Assembly: GCA_015501055.1 (NCBI GenBank)
Contig: JADNYV010000020.1
Span: 62,001 to 126,000, forward strand
From: Mucidula mucida
Lineage: Eukaryota; Basidiomycota; Agaricomycetes; Agaricales; Physalacriaceae
Reading direction: 5' to 3'
DNA length: 64,000 nt
Under the pieces are notes generated by a model that made no database searches, was not told where the DNA came from, and worked only from the letters and a program-made list of their open reading frames with translations. Below, piece by piece: positions 54,679 through 64,000 of this stretch. The position numbers and the translations under genes were made by a program. The first letter of the stretch is position 1; each line of letters opens with the position of its first letter.

Positions 54679-55970
54679 TGTCAAACGTTTTCTGGAAGAG
54701 GGATGGAGGAGAACGGAACATACTGGGAGTTGCCGGCACACAAACTGCGGCATTTGCCGTGACGATCAACCTGCCCTAAAGTCTGCGTGACAAAATCGCC
54801 ATTTTTTTCGTCGCTCTCCACCACAATGTCTACCTCGAGGTGAGCACAACGTCTGCGTCTTTTTTTCTTCGAAACGATGAAAATTTCCACTTTTTCGCCG
54901 AGCTCCATTGTTTCTACCAATTCATGGATGCGATGTTGCACTTTTTGTCATAGTTACACTGATCGGTTCTGTTCTTGTCGTTGAATGCTCGCTAACTTTA
55001 CCCTTCAGTATTCAGCGCAATGTCATCTCCCGTTCTCGGCCGGTAACACTGAGGTGAGCTCCCGTCCATTTGTAGTCGGTTTCAACTCCTCTACGATGAA
55101 TCAAAACACAATTCAAACTAGAGTATATGAGGGCCTCGGCTCGCTGCTTTTACTTGCTTTTGCTGAACTACTTTCTCTACTTGTCTTCATCGTTGCTGAT
55201 ATACCTTCAGATTCTAGTTATTATGCGATGTACCTCGTCACTGCCAGAGAGACTTGGACTTGTTCCGCTACAGCTTCGCTAAGCTTCATTCACCATCTGC
55301 GCACGGCAATACGCTATGCAACGTCTCTGTTGGAACATGCGTGGTCCCATCAACATACGGTCCATGCCTCCCATAGGCAAGTCTCTTCTCTCAATATCTT
55401 ATGGATGATTATACAATGGAGTTACCGCCTGAGCTCACCTTCGCGGGTGCGGCGTTGACGACAATTCCAAGGCTGTTTTTTTAAAACGATGACACCACAT
55501 ATCGATTCGCTCACTGACGCAATGCTAACATTTCCTCAGGTTCTGTTTCGACTATCCATGCTGGTCGGTGTTTCCAGCAAGCTCTCTTAATGGTGAGTTT
55601 ATGTTCCTTTTCCTACGCATGATGTTTTATCACGACGGTCTTCGTACTTCCATGCCGAAAGTGCCCGCCACAGCTCAAAACCTCGGGCAACCCCATCTGA
55701 ATTTATCTTCGTTCCGTTTTTGTTCCTGTTGCTCATTGTTCTTTCAGATCGTCTTCTCGCAAAGCTCCCGTCTTCGTTGGTAAGTCTCATAGTTGGCGCG
55801 CATCGTAGTAGGATTCTTCGTGATGAAAATTTATCAACAAAATTATCAACTAGAAGCTGTTTCTGAGCCTTTGGCCTTGATTGTAGCCCGATTTCTGAAC
55901 CTTCATCCTCTCGTCTCTTATGATCGTTCATTAATTCATCCAATAGGTCTACGGTATGCTTCCTCCTGTA
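54679..55970. other. 1.3 kb region with splice-like signals but no recognised gene
   Basis: The left end holds the CYC3 promoter. On the plus strand ATG 54826-54828 opens MSTS and meets a GTGAGC donor. A CTTCAG acceptor at about 55009 continues SIQRNVISRSRPVTL, then another GTGAGC donor near 55053 and a CTAG acceptor near 55122. After that the frames (a long one runs to 55458) match nothing I know. It may be a small multi-exon gene or a decayed one. I cannot support a product. Confidence 0.4.
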
Positions 55971-57217
55971 CTACTTAGGAATTGAATATATGTCTTCTCG
56001 AAATACAGAATTGACTCTGACAATCTTCTGTCTCATGGAAGTGAAGCAGCCCAGGATTTCCTTCTCCCATTCCGACACTGGCAACCTGTGAAATGCTTCT
56101 CGGGTCAGACCGAGTCCTCCGTTGGTAAATGTGATGTGAAGGGTTTGGATCGCACTTTGCTCCAAAACGGCTGCGAGAATGTGCCATGTTTCGACTTTCG
56201 GCGGCTTTGACACTGTATGGTGTAGCGCGACGATGATGCCCAACTCTTTAACCCGCACTCTGGCGCCAACTAGGGCGTCGCGTAGCATGGTCATGAAGAG
56301 GTATAAAAAGTGGAGCGACGTGGATTCCATGTAAAGCGTCTCTATGGTCACACTTGGGATGCGCAAAGCCATTGTGAGGACCGACACTATTTCTGCTTCT
56401 GCGGCGTTGACTAAGCAATTGTCAGACTCTTTGCTCGTGCATGTACCATGACTGGGACTCTTACTTTCCGTCAGATAGTGCGACAAGTACAAGATTTTGG
56501 CAGTACGCTGCACTGCGTTGAGCAGCGGTTCCATATCCTTCCATGGCGCGGGAGATTCGGGCCCATTGAATATAGCCAACCGACGAACTCCGTTCAAAGA
56601 GAACGGGTAGGCGTGGGTTGGGAGCGGCCTAACTGTGAAAAAGCTTTTGGGCTCTGAGAGGATGAGCTCCTCGACGAGAGGACACCCGGTCCCGGTCCGC
56701 GCATCGAGGTCGTCCTCAAGGAACGCGACATTGCGTAAATGGAGCGACTTTACTCGCGGATAACCCATCAGGAAGCGCGTGAGCAAGCGGGGTTCCACCC
56801 GTGCGCCTGCAAGCATAGCGTAGTTGCAGAGCAAGAAGGCAAAAGCGTAATAATCGGATTGAGATTCGGGTGGTGGTACTTGACGGGAAATATCAAGGTA
56901 AGGCTTTGCAATGAGATGAGGCTCTCCGCAAAGTCGTTTAGCATCTGATACTCGTCATCATATAAACGTCCTGTGGCGCGTAGATTTATGATAAAAGACT
57001 CGACATGTATGCTGCTGGGCGCGACGAGTTCCAAAAGAGCAGGAACAGGCGATGGCGAGGGGCGTCCAACGCGAACGGTGAACCGTCGGTAGAGGTAGGT
57101 ACGACAGCGCTCTTGAAAACAGGACGCCGTCGCAAGTAGACACCGCAGAGACTTGGCATCGTAGGATAGATGGTCCACCACGGTATCGAGCAGGTTCTGG
57201 GGCAAAGAAAGCGACAT
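55971..57217 (-). CDS. F-box-like / leucine-rich hypothetical protein
   Basis: Starts at ATG 57215-57217 with MSLSLPQNLLDTVVDHLS and SLRCLLATASCFQERCRTYLYRR, a weak F-box-type opening common in agaric proteins, followed by leucine-rich strands (SLQSLTLIF, RVKSLHLRNVAFLEDD, GVRRLAIFNGPES, ETLYMESTSLHFLYLF) and ends DIYSIPK-stop at 55971. The reading passes from one frame to another at about 56800-56890. An intron there is likely (GTCAAG or GTACCA donor, TGCTTGCAG acceptor), but no donor I found restores the phase exactly, so a frameshift is not excluded. No enzyme motif. The role as a ubiquitin-ligase adaptor is only a guess from the N-terminus. Confidence 0.55.
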
Positions 57218-57571
57218 GATATGTAGAATGCTGCATGGCGGGAATTTTTTAAATCAGGAGCTCCAGCGCGATCGATCCTATATTATAACTGAGGCGTCGC
57301 CCGCTAGGGACTGTAAAAAAATTATGACAGTCTAGGCGTTCGTGAGGAGAGTAGGGGAAGTAAGCCAGGATTGCGAGGGACACTTGTGTAGAGTCTTTCG
57401 CACTCGCTTAAGTACAGTGGAAGACGAAGCATAAGGAATCGCACACACAACTCAGAGATGTGGCCAGGATGACCACGGGGTGGTTCCCGCGTGGGAGATG
57501 AATGAAAATGATATACAAGGCTTGAAGACATACAAAAAACGGTTCTTCTGAGTTCTAGAGGACACAAATGA
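57218..57571. other. Intergenic between TFIP11 and the F-box-like gene
   Basis: 354 bp between two minus-strand genes; it should contain the TFIP11 3' UTR and the downstream gene's promoter. Nothing else recognised. Confidence 0.45.
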
Positions 57572-60500
57572 TTATGAAGCGCCGGCCCTCAGTACCATCG
57601 AATCGAGGGTAATTGCAATGTAATCCTCCGCTGGACCACCTACACCTTCAACAGCTGCCCATACAGCGTCATCCAAGATATACACCAAAAGACCACCCTT
57701 TCCTTCTGTAGAGCGACTGACGCGGAATAACGGCATCCTCGACTTCTCATGGGCACGTCCGCTGGGTATAACCAACAAATTATGCGATGCAGCAAACTCT
57801 TCCACGATGGACTTGAATGTAATATCTTGCGTCCTATAGGGAGACGGACGTGGAGCCGCTTTCTTTGAAGGCGCTGGTGGAGGAGCAATTTCCGCCCTGA
57901 AATCGGGTTTGGCTAACTTTGTTGGAGCACTACTGCCAAGCTCGATAGCTTGATTCATTAGCTGCAGTCCGCGCGTGAAACCACGCTCCACGCCATGGGC
58001 TGTAACAGTCGTTTTCCAGAACTGATACCATTGCGCCACTTCCTCAAAGCTGACCTGGGGTTGAACGAGCCATACATGGAGAACGTCGAGCCACTTGGGA
58101 AAGAACTCAGTCTCCAAAAGTTGTGTTACGATCGATGGCCTCAAAATCGAAGACCATTGCAACACAGCGTTGAGCGGTTCCATACGTTGGTTACGAGGAT
58201 TGATGCGGAGGTCGTCGCGGAGTGTAGCGCCAAGTTTTGGCACAATGAATTTCAGTAACATGTTGTCCCAGTCTCCAGCATTGAATATCTGTATAGCAGT
58301 TTAATGTCATCGTCGCCGTCACAAAAAGAGGGTGGTACTCACATCCTTCCACGCCACAAGGTCTTTCGGTACCTCGTCGCCGACAGTCCAGTGACGAAGA
58401 AGATGCTTGACTTTCCGCCGTGCTTCGTCCACAAAGTCTTCAAGCCGCAACCCAACGTAAGGTAACCAAGGGAAAACAATGGTCTGTAACGACACATCGT
58501 CCATCTTGGGCGACCAGTCAGCAACTGCTTTCTGAACTTTAGGAAGTAACAACTGATCCAGCAGGTTGTCGCGTATGAAAGGCGGTAAAAATGTCGACCA
58601 CGCTTCATATAGCTTGACTGCAGAATCAGGACTCTGCGCGGACCACTCGTTGTTGATTGTCGTTCGGACTTTCGGTAGCCAAACATTCCACAGGAGGCTC
58701 TCGAAAGGGGTCATCGGCCTCATCCTACATTCATTGTCAGCGGGTTTCAGGCCCAAAACGTGTTGCTCACTCTTCATTCAAGGATGCTTGAACAGTGCGT
58801 GTACCGTATATGTCTACCTGATTTTGAGGTTTATCCGGCGTTTCATTCACTGGTAGTGCAGCTCTCCAGGTGCAAAAAACATCCACAAGCAACGTGGGTT
58901 CCTGGAGGGGATTCCATCCAGCGACCACACGACGCACCTATCGAACATCAGCCCAAAATCTCACAGACTGCAACAGCCACTGACTACAGGTGCAATTGCT
59001 CCGACAACAATCTCGTCCAAGCGGTATCGCTTGTATTCTCGTTCGTAGTCCCTCAGCAACCGTTCAAATAACGGATCGAAAGATCTCAACGACGGCTCAT
59101 ATTCACTAGCAAGTTCCTTGGACATTGTGTTGATTTCAGCACTGACGAGCTGCACTTGCTGTAAACGTGCGATAACTATTCTGACGTGAGTAAAACTTCG
59201 AGTAGATCAGGTACAACTCACGCTCAGCCTCCTCTTCGACGTTCTTGCGTAGTCTAGCGTCCTCCCGAATGACCCATTTCTTCTTTTCATCGAGAGATTT
59301 TGCTTCGCGCGCCAGGCCATCAAAGTCAGATTTGCAAGCATCCGTAATGAGGCGAATATTATGTCGAACTTCCGGTATTCGCGTGGGATCATTAGATGGT
59401 GACCATGAATTGAGGGAAATCTCGGCCAACGAACTAACTTCCTTGGGCTATAGTACGCATAAGTAAAATCCTGAAAGAGGGAGCAAAAAATCGTACCACG
59501 GCGCCAGTAGCGTCGATGATTTGACCAATCTCAGAAATCGGAGTGTCGCCAGCATCAGCAAGAATCTGTTCGTAGCTCTTGTGTTCGATCTTGGTCTTGA
59601 CTTTCTTGGGATTTTTCCAGACGTCAGACCTTTTCTCCTTTGCTGCCTTCGCCTTCTTTTTGAGCTTGTTGTCCGTTTCGTCGTCACTAACCACCTCTCC
59701 ACGCCTCTTTGCCTCCATCTTTGACTGATTTGTCTTCTCCCTGAAGCCACGAAACGCGATACCTGATCGCTGAGGCCGCATTTTGGTCTCAACGGGAGTA
59801 ACAATTCCTTCTCCAGTCACTCCTAGACCAGTGCCTGCCTGCCAACCCATCTTGGCCAACATACGCGCTCCGAAAGTGCCGGACAGCTGCTCAAAATGTC
59901 TTTGTTCATGTGAATCAAGGATGGGCGGAGTAGAAGACTTGGAGGCACGGAGGAAGGAGGATGACCGATTGCCGGAGAAGGACGAGGGAAAATCATCGGA
60001 TGAGGTAGAAGCAAATGCAGATGTCGAGGCCTTGGATTTGGACTCTGGCTCATCGAATGAAATGGATTTGGCACCAATGCCGGCCTTGGCAAATAAGTTG
60101 GTCTTGGTGGCGGGTTGTGGGGACGAAGAAGCGCCAAATGAAGATCCTATTCCACCGCGTGAAGAGCCAATGCCGCTCCTTGAAGACCCGATGCCGCCTT
60201 GTGACGAAGTCGCGCCAATGCCTCCTCTGGAAAAGCCAGTCATGCCAGATGCCTCAGCAGATATAGGCGGGCTGTCATCGTCTTCTGCTTCTCTAATACG
60301 AGGGGAAGGTGGTCTGGAAGGTTCAGAGTCGTCAGACATGTCCTGGTCATCCTCACCTTCACCCTCGTCGGATCCGCCAGACTGTGCATCCTGTTTGGAT
60401 GACGATGCCTGTACAAAAGTGGTAGCCTTCTTCTTTTTCTTAACAGTGCGCACTGGTTGTCGGTCCTCGTCACTGTCCTCTCCAAAGACCCCGTAAATAG

Positions 60501-60663
60501 CATCCTCCTTGCCATTCCGTTTCCGTTTCCGCTGATACGGGTTCGCAAACAAATCGCGCTCTTCACGGGCATCATTATCAAGACCGAAATCGTCACCGTC
60601 GTCGGAAGCAGAGGATGAATCAGAGTCATCGCCGTCGTCGAGAACTCGCTTGCGACGTGCCAT
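57572..60663 (-). CDS. TFIP11: TFIP11/Ntr1 family G-patch splicing factor
   Basis: A spliceosome-disassembly factor that activates the DEAH helicase Prp43 through its G-patch. The N-terminus is acidic and basic low complexity (MARRKRVLDDGDDSD), with a Gly-Ile-Gly-Ser-Ser-Arg tandem repeat around residues 165-205. The G-patch reads GTFGARMLAKMGWQAGTGLGVTGEGI. Then come a coiled-coil TFIP domain (NIRLITDACKSDFDGLAREAK), EPSLRSFDPLFERLLRDYERE, and the GC-binding-factor-like C-terminal region (MTPFESLLWNVWLPKVR, MLLKFIVPKLGATLRDDL, VEEFAASHNLLVIPSGR), ending LRAGAS-stop at 57572. About seven introns. The start ATG at 60661-60663 is the first one in the native gene; an open frame extending to 60786 runs into a MITE and is not used here. 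Confidence 0.93.
60140..60235. repeat. Tandem repeat coding for Gly-Ile-Gly-Ser-Ser-Arg units in TFIP11
   Basis: Three to four imperfect 21-27-bp units with the shared core CCAATGCC/CCGATGCC and CTCCT/CGTGAAGA on the plus strand; each encodes GGIGSSR or SGIGSSR in reverse. Confidence 0.65.
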
Positions 60664-60741
60664 GGTTGCGGAGAGCAAGCGCCCACGGCAATTGCCGCGG
60701 ACAGAACACGTGCACAAGTACTTCAAGCTGGAATTTGGCTT

Positions 60742-61351
60742 AGTAGTGTTAGGGGAATTAGCTTCTTGTCTGATTGACAATGACATTTACATGAGGGCCT
60801 CTGATTGACCGTGTAATTTACTGTAGATTAACACAAGGGGGTCCGGGGCGCAGCCCCGGGAGCTCAAGAGATCTACTGCTAATTAGCACCCAAAATGACC
60901 GTCAATTACATGTAAATTAGGCTCCCAGGCGGTAAATCTCCGACTTGCCGGGGACAAGAGCCCAACAGTTACTCGCCACAATCACCAATGTTCATACTGT
61001 GCTATCAAAGTCCGCAAGCTTTGTGGCGTCTTTCAATGATGATGTCGTCGTGTGATGCCGCCACTTAAGTAAGTGATCCTGTGCAAGAAATGTCCCTTGA
61101 GACCTCTATACGGACTTCTTTCGTTGTGGTGGACGTACAAAGTAATGCCCAGTAACAGTAAATTGTGTCCCGCACAATTTCTGGCCCAGTTGTGTTCCAT
61201 TTCGCATAAGAAATGGACTGATATTGGTGCCCAGCCTCTGAAGCTGATTTACTCTGATTTACATGGCACATTCAGGTCGACTGTAATTTACCTGAGATTT
61301 ACCATGCTAATTTGCCGAGTAAATTACCACTACCTAATTCCCCTAACACTA
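60742..61351. mobile_element. hAT-like MITE (~610 bp) in the TFIP11 promoter
   Basis: A direct repeat AATTTGGCTT flanks it at 60732-60741 and 61352-61361; the core 8 bp (TTTGGCTT) is the size typical of hAT. Its ends are inverted: left ...TAGTGTTAGGGGAATTAG, right (reverse complement) TTAGTGTTAGGGGAATTAG. Subterminal GTAATTTAC/GGTAAAT motifs repeat near both ends (for example 60814-60822, 60922-60930, 61279-61305). Near the left interior CCGGGGCGCAGCCCCGG makes a GC-rich hairpin (60843-60859). No transposase is encoded. It lies about 80 bp upstream of the TFIP11 ATG. Confidence 0.82.
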
Positions 61352-61353
61352 AT

Positions 61354-61773
61354 TTGGCTTGTATGTACATTGGATATGAATAGATGGACAGCTTTTTCCA
61401 TATGTGGCGCTAGCACTCTGCACGACTGGACTGGCCGTACCTGGACGAGTCGGACCGCGTACTAGGAACCCTCACAGTCCATCCGACTCCAATTCGCAAT
61501 TTTTTCTGAATAATCAGGTTATTTAAGGACGTACGGAGACGTACGGACATCGGTGCCTTCATAACGTGGCATGTTCTGTCGTCTAGAAAGTGGCTATCTG
61601 ACAATTATTAGCATCGGATAACCCAGGCGGTATCAGATAAGATACTCAGGAACCCCCCGACCTTCAAGTTCAAATTGCCGGTTTTCCTCACCAACGTTCA
61701 CCCGGTCCCTTTAGTACACGCTTTATTTCTATGGAATCAACTCAGGCTCCCGCTTTCCTTAGGTCTCTCTGCC
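61354..61773. promoter_or_regulatory. Promoter region of the MFS transporter gene
   Basis: 420 bp from the MITE to the transporter ATG. TATC at 61631-61634 and GATAAG at 61636-61641 form close GATA-factor sites in opposite orientation, and GGATA occurs again near 61616. These could link the transporter to nutrient control, which is inference only. Confidence 0.35.
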
Positions 61774-64000
61774 ATGTCCTCATCCATCCCAGCACTTTCA
61801 CGAGATGGAGACGCGCAGTCGAACAAATCTCAAGACTTTGTACCCATCAGTTCCGACGAGGAGAAGGTCTCCATTGACGAGACGCGCCCCCCTTCGGAAG
61901 TCGAGTCTGTCCAAGATTTCCCTCTAAAATGGAAAATCACCGCTCTTTGTCTTGGCTTGCTTTTGTCTGGTACGTCGTCTTTACCTGCCGCTGAGTACGT
62001 TGTGATTCGACCATCGCAGTTGGATCGTCGTTCTCTGAAAACACCTTGGGCCCGCTCAAGTCGACATTCAAATCAGAGCTTAAAATCACTAGTGCGTTCG
62101 TTTACCGTTCTTCTCTTGTATCTTCTAAACGTTTTCTTCAGACGCCCAATACGGTGCCATCTCGTCCGCCACAAGTCTGGTCAATACAATTTTGCCGATC
62201 TTGGGAGGCTTCATATTGGACTACTATGGAGTCGCATGGTACACACCGTCTCGTCGTCAGTCTTTGCTGAATCACATTGTATCGAAGGGGTACCATGTTG
62301 TGTTCGACCTGTATCTTTGTCGGTGCTGTAATATCGGCATCGGGAAGTAACGCCGAGTCTTTTACTCTCGTCGTTGTCGGCAGAATCGTCCTTGGTCTTG
62401 GCTCAACAGTGATCGAGAGTGCAGGCAGCAAAATCCTTGCACATTGGTTTCAATACCGTGGATTGGCATTCGTTTATGGAGTCGATATCGCATGGGGTTA
62501 GTCTAATTCTCCATGAAAGTAAACGGGTACTAAAATCACTTTCTTAAGGCAAAGTCGTCGTTCTCATCGCGAAAGCGACGGCTGTTCCCATGCGTGATAG
62601 TACATCGTTCTGGGGTTGGGCTCTATGGGTACGTCTTCGTGACTGTGTGCTAGGCGCCGCACAACTTATCGTGACAGATTCCTGCTATTGTCTGTTTCGC
62701 CAATCTGTGTGTTGCCTTTTCGAGTCATCTATCGGGTCTGATTCCTTGATTCCTGCGACTTCAGAATCCAAAACGCGGTGTTTGTATGGTGGACGGTATA
62801 TCATCTTCCGAAATGGACTCATATGCCAACTGGACGGTCCAATGCAGCAGCGAACGGCTCACCACGAAGGTTGCTCCCCGACCTGAAGATATTGAAGTTT
62901 ATTCCCTCCATGTTTTGGTGTATAGCATGTTCTCAGATATTGCAAGCTGGGTTGGTACTGTTGTAAGTTATGTAGTTCGTCACCTGACCACCCTCTAGGA
63001 TCGTTGGGGGCTTCAGTGGTTTGAACGCGGACATCATTTCCTCTACGCGAGGTTCAACAGACCAAATAGCAGGATATACTTCGGCTCTTCAACAAGTAAG
63101 CTCGCTACCACGTACAATGTCTGCTTATTATTGAACAGTCGTTCTTGACATTAGGTCATTCCCATATTCTTCGCGCCTGGGCTTGGTATGTTTTTCGATA
63201 AAGTTGGCTTCCGCATGCTCTTTGGTAGGTCTCAAGACGCTCCGCGTGCAATATTCATCTCATTTCATTCACAGTATCATTCACGAGCATGTTGTGGATC
63301 ATTGTTTACTCCCTTATTGGTTTCACCCGTGTGAATGCTCTCGGAGTCATGATCTTGTCTTCAGTCGCACAGTCATTCGTGAGTCTGCTATGGTGACTTC
63401 TCCCCTCTGGCCTGATGTTCCTATAAGAATGCGATTCCTTTCACATGTTCGATCCCACTCATAGTTCCCGATCAGACTAAACTTGGCTTGACCTTTGGCA
63501 TCTGGAAAGGTCGTGTTTCGAGCCGATTTATGGGATTCTGAAGCTGACCTGCCATAATAGCCTTCAACAACGCAGGTTCTGTGATTGTAGACATTGCTGC
63601 GGGAGACTCCAGGACATTGTCGGTCGTTCTTTCCTAGCTGGCTCCAATCTAATGATATGTAGACACCCAACGGAGGATATGAAAAGGTTATATCGTTCTT
63701 TGTGGCTATGAAGGCCTTAGAGTTCTGTTGGGGCGCTTTCTATGGGTAAGCAAATCCCTTGCTGCATGCTGTAAATCGGATTCTTACGGTGTGCCGTTAC
63801 AGAATAATCGATCGCCGGTACGGATTTCCTGCTACTCTTCTCTTTAAAAGCTCGTTAACATACGACAGATACCTCGGTGGCATCCTGACAATGAGCGAGC
63901 ACAAGCGTCATCTGCTTGAGAAAACCGACACGTTGAACGACCTCTCTGGACGTCGACCCCGCAACGTGTTCACCATTGTTGGAATGTCAGTCTTATGCTC
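61774..64000 (+). CDS. Major facilitator superfamily transporter, MFSD1-like (3' end beyond window)
   Basis: A multi-pass permease. From ATG 61774 the N-terminus is polar (MSSSIPALSRDGDAQ), then WKITALCLGLLLS opens the first membrane helix. Exons join as VGSSFSENTLGPLKS, then NAQYGAISSATSLVNTILPILGGFILDYYGVAW, then VVVGRIVLGLGSTVIESAGSKILAHWF and FVYGVDIAWGKVV. The second half has VPDQTKLGLTFGIWKAFNNAGSVIVDIAAGRLQD and FFVAMKALEFCWGAFYG, then YLGGILTMSEHKRHLLE. These match the lysosomal/vacuolar MFSD1 type, whose relatives move small peptides or sugars; the substrate is unknown. Introns are many and short. The middle part, 62640-62990, could not be threaded fully in frame, so its exons are uncertain. 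It runs off the right edge. Confidence 0.8.

Noticed and set aside
59783..60496. 237-codon plus-strand open frame
   Set aside because: It lies antisense to the low-complexity N-terminus of TFIP11; its sequence is the mirror of acidic/Ser codons and resembles no protein family.
61073..61465. Open frame inside the TFIP11-promoter MITE as a transposase remnant
   Set aside because: It has no DDE-type motif, zinc finger or dimerisation domain and crosses the element's right border.
1..64000. CRISPR array, bacterial operon or prophage
   Set aside because: There are no regularly spaced repeats and every supported gene has spliceosomal introns or a eukaryotic family.

Overview
This window is nuclear DNA from a fungus, most likely a mushroom-forming basidiomycete (Agaricomycetes). 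The pointers are dense genes cut by many 45-60 nt introns, a secreted GH30 glucanase, a GPI-type chitin deacetylase, an RBR ligase architecture and coiled-coil proteins of an agaric type, and a complete set of eukaryotic housekeeping genes. I support 26 protein genes (two cut by the window edges), one intron-containing tRNA-Pro, and three non-autonomous DNA transposons (MITEs) with terminal inverted repeats and target-site duplications. Exon-intron structures were inferred by hand from reading frames, splice signals and family similarity. Boundaries quoted as exact were checked for reading-frame continuity; others are approximate.

Layout. 1-4 kb: a Sec14-type lipid-transfer protein and a Sly41-like transporter diverge from a 140 bp promoter, followed by ribosomal protein eS4. 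4.1-12.7 kb (minus): a large Ufd4/TRIP12-type HECT ligase and a class III aminotransferase. 13-16.3 kb (plus): Pso2/Snm1 DNA crosslink nuclease, with an apparent one-base frameshift, and the splicing factor PHF5A/Rds3. 16.6-20.2 kb (minus): a PB1 protein with five ZZ-like zinc fingers. 20.4-23 kb (plus): an alcohol acetyltransferase-like enzyme and an unknown protein. 23-29.5 kb (minus): an RBR E3 with an unusual cysteine-protease-like N-terminus, a small unknown protein and proteasome ATPase Rpt4. 29.5-30.7 kb: tRNA-Pro and two MITEs in a row. 31-43 kb: Sec1, diverging from a PARP-E2 fusion, then a coiled-coil protein and an AP-complex beta-adaptin. 44-50 kb: GH30 glucanase, ESCRT-I subunit Vps28 and chitin deacetylase. 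51-60.7 kb (minus): acidic protein, carnitine acetyltransferase, cytochrome c heme lyase, an F-box-like protein and the G-patch splicing factor TFIP11. 60.7-64 kb: a MITE in the TFIP11 promoter and the start of an MFS transporter.

Themes. Ubiquitin and proteolysis functions recur: HECT E3, RBR E3 with a possible deubiquitinase domain, PARP-E2 fusion, Rpt4, Vps28 and an NBR1-like PB1/ZZ protein. Membrane traffic (Sec1, beta-adaptin, Vps28, Sec14) and splicing (PHF5A, TFIP11) are the other groups. Gene structure is itself unusual: at least five introns need a GC donor to keep the frame, three of them in the GH30 gene, which also has 13-nt and 18-nt microexons around its catalytic nucleophile.
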